From Scatophagus argus (lineage: Eukaryota; Chordata; Actinopteri; Scatophagidae), in the NCBI RefSeq assembly GCF_020382885.2, contig NC_058508.1, positions 1,294,055 to 1,358,054 of the forward strand: 64,000 nucleotides of DNA, read 5' to 3'. Shown one piece after another: positions 22,027-33,720 of this stretch. How positions within the stretch are numbered: the first letter of the stretch is position 1; every line of letters begins with the position of its first letter. The translations under genes were made by a program, and so were the position numbers. The notes beneath the pieces are model-generated. The model was not told the origin of the DNA. It ran no database searches and saw nothing but the letters and a program-made list of their open reading frames with translations.

Positions 22027-22757
22027 CGCCCGAAACACATTACAGGCGTCTAAGAAGCGTGGCGTGAGCGTCACGTCTTGCTTTTCATTTCGGCGTCCAT
22101 GTTAACGGGTTGTGTGTCCGACACACGCTTGTGAGCCACAGCAGTTCAGCGACACTCACGCCACGCTTCTGAGACGCCTGTAACGGTGCTAATACAAGGA
22201 CGCGAATTCAGCACGCTAGCGACTCGCTTGCCTGCGTCTGATTAGCATATCTTTGAGCCGAGCTCTACTTTCCCGCCCGCCGCGCGCTAGCCTCGCTTGT
22301 CTACGTCATTGGCTACCTCTTCCTGGTCGCTTCCCAACTGAAAGCAATGGAACGCCTCGCCTCCCCCGCGTAGTTCGCTTGCATGTAAAACAGGCCAGAG
22401 AAGAACTTTCAACAGGCTAATCAGACGCGTTGTTCGCGAAGTGGTAGCCAATGGGAGAGCTTTCAAATGACGGTTACCTCGTGGTGTCAAGTTACAACAT
22501 TGTACTGGTAGGTAAACATTTGACAGCAGAGCCATGTGTGTGCATAAAACCGTGAATGAGAACATGTAAACGTCGGGAGGAAATACACGAGGATTCATTC
22601 AGCCCTTTTCGATAACTATTAAACTGGACAAACAAAACTTGATTTCGATGGTAACGTTTCTCGACACGCCTATTCCCCGCCTGCCCAAAGCGGGCAAGCG
22701 AGTCGCTAGCGTGCTGAATTCGCGTCCTTGTATTAGCACCGTAATGTGTTTCGGGCG
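22027..22757 (+). mobile_element. Outer palindromic MITE (TGA target repeats)
   Basis: The left arm CGCCCGAAACACATTACAGG (22,027-22,046), continuing CGTCTAAGAAGCGTGGCGTG, is matched on the minus strand by the right arm. The right arm is split: CACTCACGCCACGCTTCTGA, then GACGCCTGTAA (22,153-22,183), then an inserted second MITE, then TGTGTTTCGGGCG (22,745-22,757). TGA flanks both sides (22,024-22,026 and 22,758-22,760). Without the inner element it would be about 170 bp. The superfamily is not assigned. Confidence 0.8.
22184..22741 (+). mobile_element. Inner PIF/Harbinger-type MITE nested in the outer one
   Basis: 558 bp with perfect terminal inverted repeats of about 49 bp, each starting CGGTGCTAATACAAGGACGC, and TAA on both sides (22,181-22,183 and 22,742-22,744). 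A 3-bp TAA/TTA target repeat is the Harbinger habit. The interior has no transposase and no supported coding region. Perfect arms suggest a young insertion. Confidence 0.85.
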
Positions 22758-22760
22758 TGA

Positions 22761-23924
22761 TTCTGATGACGCGCTAGGGCCAGATGGAGGGAAAGAAGTG
22801 AAAAGCGAAAGGGAGGAGATGGAAGAAAACTGAACTACCAGGACGCAAACGTTTTATTTCTCTGACGTTTTCACATCACAAACGATGAACAGCAGCAATA
22901 AAACACGTCTTGTAGGCAAAATATGTAGGCTGTTATATCACTTTAGTGTAGGGCGGCTGCTGTCAAAAGTTTCATTTATAATTTTCACTGCAGCCTCCAT
23001 TATTCTCGCCTGGGAAAGAGATCAAAATCCTAAGATATGAGTGGAAAGTATTGTTCCTGCACTCCATATAACCTTTTTTTTTTTTTTTTTTTTTAACTCA
23101 AAGTAGCTTAACCATGTCATGTGATATGCTAAATTTGAGAAGAAAAATGACTGCACAGTCTTTTCTCTCCATGCCTTATGCGAATCTATAAGCTTATTCT
23201 GTATATTAATTGTTAAAAAATGAAAATGAATGAATGGAAATTAAATGTGTCTTATCATTAAAAAAATAGAATTAAAATAGCAGGTATAACAGATTATGAC
23301 GGAATTTTTACGACCCTGTCCGTCAAAATGACATAAACATAGCCACATAAGTTAGGTTACCTTTGACAAAGTGGTCACTGGACACACAAGCATTATCTTA
23401 CTCCACTCCTCCCGACTGCAGACGAAGGTTCACAAGCCATTTTGCCGGTGTTTTTCGATCAATTTCTTGCTTTTTTCCCCCTTACAAACAACAACTTTCA
23501 GTACTTGATTGAAGCTCTTTGTGGTTTCTTAGTTTGATTGATTATGAGCAACCATAAACAACGCAAACCATCTGCATTTTTAGAGTTTATGATAGTGCTT
23601 TCCTGTGTAAAAAATCACAACGCAGTGACGTGATGCCATGTGCCAACAGGCAAATTCAACCTGGGCATATGGTTTCCTAATATAAAGTTAATCCAATTTA
23701 CATGTATGCAATTTGTCACTTAAATTGTATAGGGAGAGAGAGGAATTGGTTTGTGATGCTAAATAAAATGACTCTGTTCACTGTTCACCCACTAACAAGC
23801 TTGTTATCTTCACATTGGATTACATTGTACTGCTTGTCTGCATCACTTTTGGTATGGTGATACCTGAATAGTTAATACAGTAGCAATTTTATTTTTGCTT
23901 AAGCTCTTTTTGTGTTTGTTTCAG
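22761..23924 (+). other. Non-coding region upstream of SAM-gene exon 1
   Basis: Includes a T-run at about 23,073-23,094 and AT-rich sequence ending in the acceptor TTTGTTTCAG at 23,924. This would be the intron between a non-coding 5' exon and the first coding exon. No gene seen. Confidence 0.4.
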
Positions 23925-23928
23925 ACTA

Positions 23929-26900
23929 ATGGACAGCTTTGTCATTGACACTTTGACAGAGTGGCAGCTGACAGACTTTATAGAAAGATTTAAAGGTAAG
24001 AAATATATATTTTTTCCCCACCCACAGCATATCAATTCTGCATTGCTACTCATAGTGATAATTTGGATAGTCATGGAGTTGACTACATTCTTTTTTTTGT
24101 ATACTAATATAATTTCCTCTATTTTTCAATAGCTTCCATGTAATGTGTCAAAGTGACTCTAATAAATGAATAGGGCACATGTCTTTTGTAGGCTTTCAGT
24201 GCTTCATTCTATTTTGTAATAATACATGATGGAATATGCATGTTTATTACTATAGCTTCCTATAGCTTCCGTGTAATTAGCCATACATTTTTGTTTTCTT
24301 CTCCTATGTTGTAAAAACAAAGATGTCTTTGTGTTTTCTATTTTTATCTTTCAGAGGAGGAGATTGATGAGGAGAGTTTTCGTCTTTTAGATGAGGCTAC
24401 CATCAACCAGTTGATCCCAAGAGCTGGCCCTAGGCTCAAGTTCCTCAAACAATTTAGAGGACTTGTACGTAGTTAAGATCAATGGGGACGTGAGAGGCTC
24501 AATTCTTCAGTTTTCCACACACTATTATTATTTCTATTTACTGTTTAATTGTTTCTTTTGCAAGATGGCGTATACTTGCTTTAAGTGTAGAAGGGGGTGT
24601 CAAGAGTCTTTTTATGCATTTACGTGCAGTACACTGTATAAACTCAGCATCAACACATTTCCAGTGTAGTGAAAGTGGTTGCGGTAGGACATTTTCTTAC
24701 ATGTGGTCTTTTAAAAGACACTTGGAAAAGGAGCATGAAGTTGAAAATACTCTTGATGACCCCTTGGAAGGTCCAGCCCCACCTGTTGATGTACTGAATG
24801 TTGAAATGTTGAATGCTGAAATGGAGCCAGCACAGGGAGATGAGGAAGTTGAGGATTGGGATGAACTAGAGCCAGAGGGCATTACCAATCGGGTGGCCCT
24901 CTTTTTAGCCCACCTTAGATCCAAATATTCTATGACCTACTCAAACTTAAACTTTGTGGTCCAGCATACCTCCAGTTTAATTACCGATATTGTCAGCAGA
25001 CTGCAGTCAAAGACTATGTCTTTATTTCGTCAGTTGATTGATCAAAGCCAAGAGGTAGAAGAGCTTGGGGTGGAGTTCTCAGAAGCAGCTGAGCCTTTCA
25101 AAGGAATGGAGACAGATTATAAGCAGATGCAGTATTTTGCCAAATCTGGTCACTTCATTCAGCCAGTTGAGGAGCTTTTGTCAGGGGTTTCTTATGTTCA
25201 GCCAAGAGCCTCTGCCACTGGCATTGTCCGGCAAGTTGGAATTCCTGATTCATATCACCGTATTCCGTTGAAGAGCCTTTTGACCAAGATTCTTGAAATT
25301 CCCGGGATTTTACAGGCCATGCTGGAATGGCAGCGCCGAGAGGGTGATGCAATTCAGGATGTTTTTGATGGGGAGTTTTGCAAAACACATCCATTGTTCC
25401 AGAACGAGGTTTCAATCCCACTTGTGATTTACCAAGATGATTGTGAGATAGTAAATCCGCTTGGTTCTAAGACTGGGATTCACAAGTTAGGACTTATTTA
25501 TTTCATCTTGATGAGCTTGCCACCAGACCTGCTGTCAAGTTTGCAGTCACATTTCCTTTTGGCAGTGTACAAATCCGATGACGCAGCGACCTATGGCCTT
25601 GATGCAATCCTGCACCCTATTGTGGAAGAGATCAGGTGTCTAGAGAGCGATGGCATCCTTGTTAATATCCCCAACTATCAAGGTGTTGTCAAGTTCACAG
25701 TGGTCCAGGTAGTTGGAGATAATTTGGGCTTGCATAGCGTTCTTGGCTATATTGAAAGCTTCAGTGGAAATTATGTGTGTCGGTTCTGCAAAGCAGACAA
25801 AGGGGTGGTGCGGTCTCTGACACTGGAAGATCCTGCACTATTGCGTGATCGCAATAGTTATGAGGCAGATTTGCGTACAGCTGACTCCTCCCAGACAGGC
25901 CTGAAAAGAGGCAGTGTCTTCAACAACTTGTCTTTTTATCATGTATCAGACAATGTGGCAGTTGACATCATGCATGATGTACTGGAAGGGGTGGGGCCCT
26001 ATGAAGTCCAACTTGTGTTGAATTCGCTAATCGAGCAAAAGCATCTCACATTAGAAAAGCTCAATTACAGAATAACAAGCTTTGACTATGGATTTTGTGA
26101 TAAGAGTAACAAACCTTCTGTCATAAGCAAGAGTGATCTCAGAAACCCTGAGGGCTCCATGCGGCAGTCAGCATCTCAAATGTGGTGCCTACTGAGGTTG
26201 CTGCCGACAATGATTGGTGACCTTATACCTATGGATAACAAGCATTGGGAACTCCTACTCCTCCTACTCTTGTGCATGGAGTTCATCTTTTCTCCTTCGC
26301 TTACTGTAGCAGCAACACTGTACTTAAGCAAAATCATTGAAGAGCATCACTCTCTCTTCCTGGAACTCTATCCTCACCTACATTTACGGCCAAAGCATCA
26401 CTTCATGCTCCATTACCCAGGAGTCATTCAAAAACTCGGACCGTTGAGGCAGTTCTGGGCAATGAGATTTGAAGCTCGACATGCATTTTTCAAACAGGTT
26501 AGCCATGTAACTTGCAACTTCAGAAACATTTGTAAAACCATGGCATTTCGCCATCAGATGATGCAGTGCTACCATTTCATGTGTGGAAAACACAATACAG
26601 AAGTTGGTCCAGGGCACAGTACATTTCTGGCCAACATTGAGGGATTTAAAGAGATCCAAAGTGGTCTAGAAGGTATTCCTCTTTTTAGTGAGCTGTATGT
26701 GCCAGCCTGGGTTACATTTAAGGGAACTGAATATAGAGCAGGCATGACTGTATTCCTGTCCTATGATCCATATGGAGAGCCTCAGTTTGGTCTCATACAA
26801 TCAGTTTTACTACTGGAGCAAACGTCACATACTACCAACAATAAACTTGTTGTAAAGAAGTGGGAAACACAGTGGTTTGACAGGCATTTATTTGCATACA

Positions 26901-29900
26901 GTGTGATTCCCACTCAAGTTTTGGCAGCTGTAGATGTGAGAGAGCTGCTTGATCACCATCCCCTCCATGCAGCCAAGTCATACAGAGAGGATGATGACTG
27001 TTTATACATTTCCCTGCGCTGTAGACTTTTTTAGATAATCAGCTGACTGCCACCAGGTGTGTTTGTGTGTGTATATGTATGTATGTATGACACTTGCAAA
27101 TAGTATTTTGACAGGTTTTTATATGTTGAAAAGGCCTTGCTTAACATTGTCCCTCATATTAGTTTAGTTATTAGCCATACATGCTGCGTTGCCATTGCTT
27201 GAGGATGATCAGTATTTGACTACCGGGATGGCAAGAACTACTGGACTTCTGGGATGAGATGATGTTATGGGACTACTGGGATGTTAATTAAATGACTACT
27301 GGGATGTGATAAGTTGTACTGTAAGTATTTTTGGTTTAATCACTTAATGTCTATATGCTCTATATACAGTCTTCGTCACTGCCACTGTTATGTTTTAGAA
27401 GTCACATTTTTTAAAGACACCTGCATGGTCCAAGAAAGCAAACTTGTCACCTTTTACACCTAAAAACAGGACACTTGGGTTAAGAATTTCTGAGCGGTTT
27501 TGTGTCTGAAACCATGTGCACCCTCTAAAAGTGTGCTGCACCACTGTCCACATAGGTTTACAAATGTATTGTAACGAACGGCAGAGAGTGCACCCTACTG
27601 GTCTCGAACCGGGGTCCCCAAGCCGGCTTCCTAACCGCAACACCAATAGGGGCAGCTCAGCTTGGCGGAGTTGTTATTTATCCTCTTATACTGCCCCGTG
27701 TTAGCTACACTATAAATCCTTTGGCAGTGAGAATACCAGCCAGTACACATCTGTCACACCATGCATACTGTATGCAGTCCTCTGAGTCCACTAGTCTAGT
27801 ATGGCAAAAACATGCACAGATTCATATATTGACCTCCACCCCATCTGTCACCTTGTTCACTATCCATCCAGGAGTTTACATACTGATGCACAGCCAACTA
27901 TTCCAGGTGGCCGCTACTATTTATGATATTAACCTGGATTTTCTGTGTAGGTTGAACCTACTGTTGTACCTGCTATCCCAGCTACAAGCTCTGATGCCAC
28001 ATCAACTTCCACGCCTCCAACCCCCATGGAGGAACAAGCAGCAGCTGTGGTACCAGTGAATCAGCTGATACAGACGATACACATCATTCCACAGTTTGTA
28101 AGTTCCACATTTAAGACTTGGGTGTCACTTTATTTAATCAACACTAGGCTGGGTAATTAATCAAACCAAAATCTAGAAACTAAACTGAATTTATCTTGTG
28201 TATGTTGATTGATCAAGTTTTTTTTTCTTTAATCAGCAAGTCCACCTGGATAAGAAATAGTAATTTTCTTATCAAATAAATTTATTTGATTAGCCTTTTA
28301 AGTCCCCTGCTTGTTTTGCAGGAGTCCATATCTTCACTGAAAATAGCTGATGTTAATTCACAATGCATTGCATTTCAATTCTTTGAGCTTTTAGATCAGC
28401 TAATTTCTAATTTCTTAAGCCCTATGTATGAGTGAAAACTCTCTACAAGCTCACAACACATTGTGGTGCACTATGAGCTAATATTCATTCATTAATTGTA
28501 ATGGAGGCAGTATTTTGAAATACTGGTGATATTGATTTGAATTCATATCATCCTTCCATAAATAAATAAATAAAATCTTCAATGTTGTCTCTTCTTGCAA
28601 TTTTCTCAGGATGTTCGGCAGATTCTTACAGGCTTACCTGATGGCAAGCAAATTGTTGAGAGCCTTGATGATGATGATGTCATCACAACTAGCCAGAGAT
28701 GTCTCCTCGTCCGTATCCTGGTGTCGCACCTCATTGAGAAGTTTGGAGAGAAGTACTTAAACATATATTTTTTTTAATTTATTGTTTTATGTTGAATAGG
28801 GTTCCTGTTAAATATGGCAACATTCTCAAAATAAAATAATAACATGTAGTTTTTGAGGTCTGACATTGACCTAGATTTGCTAGGAAGAACCAACACCTTG
28901 GCGACTTTTTCAACTGCTACAGCTATTTTCTTGGGATATGACATGTTTCAGCATTATTTTAAAGGGGTAGTTTGAATTTCAGGACATAAAGAAAGATGTA
29001 TGAAATTCTCACTGTCAATATAGTTGATGCGAAGGTATTAATTAATAACCTGAGTCCTTTGTTCAAAGGTTTGATTTGGCTGGTTTACATTTACTCCACA
29101 AAACTCATTGGATTTGTATTGTTGACTTATTTTTTCTTAAAAATGCTGTCAATAGGCATACTTTTATGTTTTTGCTATGCAACTTATCAATGTGCCTCTA
29201 CTGTTGCCTGCCTGTGGGTGACCGCAGCACAACCTGTCCTTATGCAAGCTTTTGCATGTACATCGCATTGATAAAAGTTGCACAGCAAATACAGAAAATA
29301 GTGCCCAGTTGATGGACACAGCTGTTTTATAAAAGAAATAAATCAACATTACAACCACAATTAGTTTTGTGGAGTAATGTTTTTTTTAATTTATTTGTTC
29401 CAGCCAACTCACAGGAACTACTTGATATGAATCATAACCAAAAACTCTCAGGTTCAAAGTTTTGAACACGAGAGTTTTGGGTTATAAAGTAATCCCTTCG
29501 CATTGCTAATATTAAATGTAAGTATTTCATACATCTTTATGTCCTACAATCCAAACCATCCATGTAAATCTAGTTTTCACTTTTTACCTGTGTGATGCGT
29601 TTTTTCTGTTTTACAGTCCTACGACAGAGACCAAAAAGGCCCTGGCATTGGGTTTGGTTCAGTCATTTCCCAGTTTGAAAGACTCATCAAGCAGTGGCAG
29701 TGTGAGTGTTTTTTGTTAAAGGTCATTGAGATATTTATTTGGGGGTGTCATGATTCTCAAACAGATTCAATTTTATTTTTTACGGTCACAATACAATTCG
29801 ATTTTCAATTTAAACTTCACCTAGTTAACTGGAGTCAGCCGAGGGCTCTAAACTAGGCCCCCTTCTGTTTGTGCTAGATTTCCAATGTAGATCACACTAG

Positions 29901-32900
29901 GGTTTGTACATGTGCAATCACTGTCTAAATTAATAAAAAAAAAAAATCCTTAAAAAGTCTTTGATAAAAAATTGGGAACTTGAGACCTTAAATTGTCTTA
30001 AATTTGGCAAAATTTGGCTGGAAGTCACGACTGTGATGCTCTGTGAGCCTGTAGGTCTGTTTTTTTTTTTTTTTTTTTTTTTAGCAACAGAGCATGGAGA
30101 AGCATAAATTGAGCTAAAATGCTAAAACAGTCAGTTAACAGACACTCCTCCCAGAAATGCTTCCGTGCTGTTTGATGCCTGGTTTTATGCACTAAGCAGC
30201 AGGAAGAATAATTTGTCTACCTCTCTGAGGCCAGACAGATGTACAGACAAACCCTGTTCTCATTGTAGCCCACACTGCCCACAAAGCCCACAAAGATTTT
30301 GATTTCTTGGCAGGAAATATGGTACACCCCAGGACGGAACCACCGGCCAGCCACAGGATTCCTGGAGGAAAGGCTGCGGAACATCAGGAAAAGGCTGAGA
30401 TTACCCAGCAGATCGCGGAGCGCGGCACAGACACCGCCCCAAATGCCAGGAGGTAGCGCTCTTGCGAAAACTTAAACTTAAAAATTATTTGATGAAGCAA
30501 AACATCTATATTTTAGTGACTGACAACATTCTTGTGTTCTTTTTTACAGAATGTAACTTATCAGATGAACGTGCGTCACAGCTTAAGGAATGGTTGAGAA
30601 ACAATTCACAGCCCCTCAGCCAGGTAGAGACCTACATGAAGGACACAGCAGTCTACAGGGCCAAGTGCATTAGGGACAACAATTGGACCATCAATCAGAT
30701 CCTCGAAGAGTTCCCTCGCCTAATGACCAAAGGCATGGTAAGTTTAGGGAAATATGGTCTCACATACGATGAGGATGCATTGTTTATAAGGTTTTATTGG
30801 TGTGCCACATTGAATTTGTTTTAAAAATGTGTTTTCCATTTTATAGATTGCACAGGACTTTCTTGTCCTGCATGGGGACGCTTCATCAAAGTTGTTTGAA
30901 ACTTGGCTACCCATTTATGCTGAGAAGATCCTGCACCTGGCAAGACGGGAGGGGAAGCTGACATCGCCCCTGGATGGATTAACACCAGGTAATATATTCT
31001 TGTTTGCAAACCTTGCGAATGTCAATGTTGGTTTTTGTCAGTGTAAGGTTTCCCCAGCGAGGCCGGTGTTGCTCACTAGGCTACGTTTGACCAACAAGGG
31101 TAGAAAGCTCACAACAAGACCGCTAGCCTAACTAGTTCTACCTAGTTCTCTGACAGGCTGTTCCACAACTGAGGGCGATAATGGCTGAATGCAGCCTCCC
31201 CGTGGGTTTTTGTTCTTTCTTTTGGGACAATTAAAAGGCCGGTGCCAGAGGACCTCAGGGTCCGCGAGGGTTGATATGATAAAAGCAGGTCAGATAAATA
31301 AGATGGCCCAAGACTGCTAAGACATTTAAAAACTAATAAAAGAGCCTTAATTATTCAATTATTTGTTGTATGTTTTTATTTTTTGTGAATCGCTTTGGTT
31401 TGCATTTTTTATGTATGAAAAGTGCTATATAAATGGTTTGATTTGATTTAGGACAGATGGGGTTACCTCACCTGGTTTCCGATGTTTGTAGCAGCCTCCC
31501 GCAGTCTGGCCAGGTCTTGTTCCACGCCGTTCCCTGTCTCTTCTCCTACTCTGGTCAGGTTTGAGGTTAAAATAGTTCTTTCTCAAAGGCTGTCAGTTGA
31601 TTGTCCCACTCGGGGCAAGAGCCCACACAGTCTGTCTGGGGCTTTGGCAAGCGCACCACACACTCCCAGGTGCTTCCGGGTTCTTTCTCTTCTTTTCAGT
31701 CCCCTTAAAAAACCAGTGGGCACACCCCTTCCTCTGAGAGCCCCACCTTGAGATCTCTGCCAGCTTCCGGCCCAGTAATAGTGGGATTAACTAAACTACA
31801 AACTAACCAGCTGCAGGGCGGGAATTGGCTGCACGTAACAATTAGCATAGGTTTTATTTTAGTTGGACACGACAAAATCACAGCTTTGCCATTCCACATT
31901 GTACCTATAATGTCTTCCTACAGATGCAGTTGGGGAACTGGCCCTGAGGCAGCTGCCAGCATTGCTTCCACCAACTGTTTACAAAGTTGGCCGTGGCCGT
32001 GGTGCAAAAATGGTTCGCCACACCTTGGATGAATGCAGCTTGGCCTTCATCGACCATAAGCCTGTAAGTTCTCCAGCACATCTAAAGGGGAACTTTATTC
32101 ATTTTATTAACATATACCTGTTATTCCTGGGCTCATTAATGTGTGCGCGCATGCACACACACACACAGACACACACACGCATATCCAGGTTTGTTTTACT
32201 ATACTTGTGGGGATAGGCATCAAAAATAGCTTGACAACAATTGGAAAACAGCTTATCTACAAGCTTACAACGTGTTGGTCACTATCTAACCATCCTGGGC
32301 TTCTAGAACACCTCAGCAGTGCCACAGGCTGATCACCCCTGTACCACACCACACTGACGCAGTTATTTGTTCTAAACGGGCACCGATCTGACCACCTAAC
32401 CTGGCTGCCTATCAGCCAGATAGGATGGTCAGATAGGTGGGCCGCACGCATTTTCAGAGCATGTTTATTGTAATGATAAACCATCAATTGATTTGTGGCT
32501 TCTTAGGTCATTTAAGGTTTGAATCCTTTTTTTCTGTAATGTGAGCTATATGCCATAACTATCAAGACAAACAAAAAAAGGTTTGGAATATTTTGTTATG
32601 TGCAATGAAAGGTAGACTATTTAAGTTCAACTTTTTTGAATTAGAGATGCACTGAATCTTTTCCAAATTGTAAACCTAACTAGTCTTTATCTTAAAACAA
32701 TCATTTTTCTCGTGAGGACCAGAAAAATGGTTCTCACAATGTCTATTTTTTAATTCTACGATAGTTGGTAGACATTTGGTCCTTGCTCACTTATACTCTC
32801 TCACTTGCTCTCTTGCATTCTTTCTTTGTTTCTTTTTTAGCCTGGAACTAACATGGTGGAGTACCTCCATGAGGCCAAGGCATCCAGGCCATACCCTCAT

Positions 32901-33188
32901 GTCTTGACACTGGGAAATAACAATCACCATCCATCTCAAGCCTTTGTCATCATCGCTGGACAGGCTTTGGAGCAAGACGCACTGCTTCAGGCTATCGATG
33001 TCTGCTTCAAGGCATTCTTCATCTTGGACATTAAATACCCAAAAGAGTGTGAACATGTGTGGGAATTCCTACAAAGTGTCATTTATGAAATTCCCGGAGG
33101 GGAGTCCAAACTAGTACGGTTTCTCCAAAGTAGAATACTTGCTTGCCCTCAAGGGCAGCTTGTTTCTGCCAAGCAAACAGGTGTTTGA
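23929..33188 (+). CDS. SAM-domain protein of unknown function (SAMD3-like), ten coding exons
   Basis: Exons: 23,929-23,995; 24,355-24,464; 27,951-28,097; 28,610-28,752; 29,617-29,701; 30,314-30,452; 30,550-30,737; 30,847-30,988; 31,924-32,063; 32,841-33,188. All introns are GT-AG and every junction keeps phase, giving about 502 residues with no internal stop. Exons 1-2 form a SAM-like fold (WQLTDFIERFK, ESFRLLDEATINQLIP, GPRLKFLKQFRGL), a module for protein-protein contacts. Exon 3 is a Pro/Thr/Ala linker. Exon 6 has TGFLEERLRNIRKRLR. Exons 8-10 (FETWLPIYAEKI, HPSQAFVIIAGQAL, AIDVCFKAFFILDIKYP) recall a fish family often labelled SAMD3-like, whose function I do not know. It hosts a transposase ORF in intron 2, so it may be the accessory gene of an EnSpm-like element. 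The 5' non-coding exon is not defined. Confidence 0.72.
24565..27034 (+). CDS. EnSpm/tnp2-like transposase with N-terminal C2H2 finger
   Basis: The main open frame (24,614-27,034, 806 codons) lies in intron 2 of the SAM gene on the same strand. A C2H2 finger is at about residues 16-41 (FQCSESGCGRTF...RHLEKEH; C18, C23, H36, H41). The transposase core shows YQDDCEIVNPLGSKTG (about 271), a CRFCKAD motif (about 390), VDIMHDVLEGV (about 450), RPKHHFMLHYP (about 595) and MRFEARHAFFK (about 616). These resemble CACTA/EnSpm tnp2-type proteins, which cut at CACTA ends. ATG GCG at 24,565 follows a strong acceptor (TTGTTTCTTTTGCAAG) and codes MAYTCFKCRRG, the front of another finger. Its continuation FMHLRAVH lies in the main frame, so one base is off within CTTTTTAT (24,607-24,613). 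It may be a true frameshift or a sequencing slip. Otherwise the ORF looks complete. Confidence 0.7.
27035..27950 (+). other. 3' region of transposase and rest of intron 2
   Basis: Includes a TATG/GTGT-rich run at about 27,057-27,090 and a stretch of diverged GGGATG repeats (about 27,225-27,310). It ends in the acceptor TTTTCTGTGTAG at 27,950. The SINE at 27,573 is listed separately. Confidence 0.4.
27573..27670 (-). repeat. tRNA-derived SINE fragment
   Basis: The minus strand reads CTATTGGTGTTGCGGTTAGG (tRNA-like A-box region) followed by CCCCGGTTCGAGACC (a good B box). It lies inside intron 2 of the SAM gene. No tail is recognised. Confidence 0.5.
28098..28609 (+). other. Intron 3 of the SAM gene
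   Basis: Starts GTAAGTTCC and ends TTTTCTCAG. AT-rich. The left limit of similarity to copy A visible in this window falls at 28,342 only because A starts at the window edge. Confidence 0.6.
28753..29616 (+). other. Intron 4 of the SAM gene
   Basis: Starts GTACTT and ends TTTTACAG. It holds an imperfect inverted repeat: CAAAACTCATTGGATTTGTA (29,098-) and CACAATTAGTTTTGTGGAGTAA (29,358-) mirror parts of TTTACTCCACAAAACTCA. No coding sequence is supported. Identical to 412-1,275 apart from rare changes. Confidence 0.5.
29702..30313 (+). other. Intron 5 of the SAM gene, with poly-T
   Basis: Starts GTGAGTG and ends TTGATTTCTTGGCAG. A T-run of about 22 lies at 30,060-30,082. It holds the empty site of the copy A L2 insertion near 29,750. 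The similarity to copy A ends at about 30,148. Confidence 0.6.
30989..31923 (+). other. Intron 8 of the SAM gene, filled with repeats
   Basis: Holds a fish repeat at about 31,140-31,450 (GGCTGTTCCACAACTGAGGG, CAGAGGACCTCAGGGTCCGC, ending GAAAAGTGCTATATAAATGG) that looks like a LINE 3' end. A further stretch at about 31,480-31,860 of unknown origin follows. It ends in the acceptor TCTTCCTACAG. Confidence 0.5.
32064..32840 (+). other. Intron 9 of the SAM gene
   Basis: Contains a CA-rich run at about 32,147-32,180 and otherwise unassigned sequence. Ends TTGTTTCTTTTTTAG. Confidence 0.5.
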
Positions 33189-33466
33189 AAAATGGACACT
33201 GTTAACTGTTGTCAGTTGTTTTACTGACACTGATTTGAACTGTTCCTGTTCTTGAACATTTTATATTGTTATTTTGTAATACATTTTTACGAAGATTCCA
33301 GGATTGTTTAAGTGTTTATTGCATAATATATGCTTTGCATGACCAAATCTAGCATGTATTTTGTTGTAGGTTTGTAGTTGAACATTTTTATAGATATGGG
33401 TAGTGTATTGCAATTTATTTGGATAGATTACTGAACAAATATATGTAGTTGAAACAACACAGAATT

Positions 33467-33720
33467 GTAATTAATTTGACCCAGCATTTGGGTAGAATAT
33501 ATAACAAATACGTGTGGTTGAATTTACCCAGATTTGCAGTTAATTTGACCCAGCATTTGGGTAGAATATATAACAAATATGTGTGGTTGAATTTACCCAG
33601 ATTTACAGTTAATTTGACCCAGCATTTGGGTAGAATATTTAACAAATATGTGTGGTTGAATTTACCCAGATTTGCAGTTAATTTGACCCAGCATTTGGGT
33701 AGAATATTTAACTCATCTGT
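33467..33720 (+). repeat. 66-bp tandem repeat array, right subterminal region
   Basis: About four copies of a 66-bp unit built on TTAATTTGACCCAGCATTTG, GGTAGAATAT, TGTGGTTGAATTTACCCAG. The unit contains TGGGT/ACCCA words also found in the TIR. Such subterminal repeats are where EnSpm transposases bind. Open frames on both strands (33,415-33,816 and 33,449-33,787) are products of the repeat, not genes. Confidence 0.85.

Noticed and set aside
22287-22598. 103-codon minus-strand frame
   Set aside because: Lies inside the non-autonomous Harbinger-type MITE, with no transposase motif.
33467-33720. CRISPR-like regular repeats
   Set aside because: The units are head-to-tail without unique spacers and lie in a fish transposon end.
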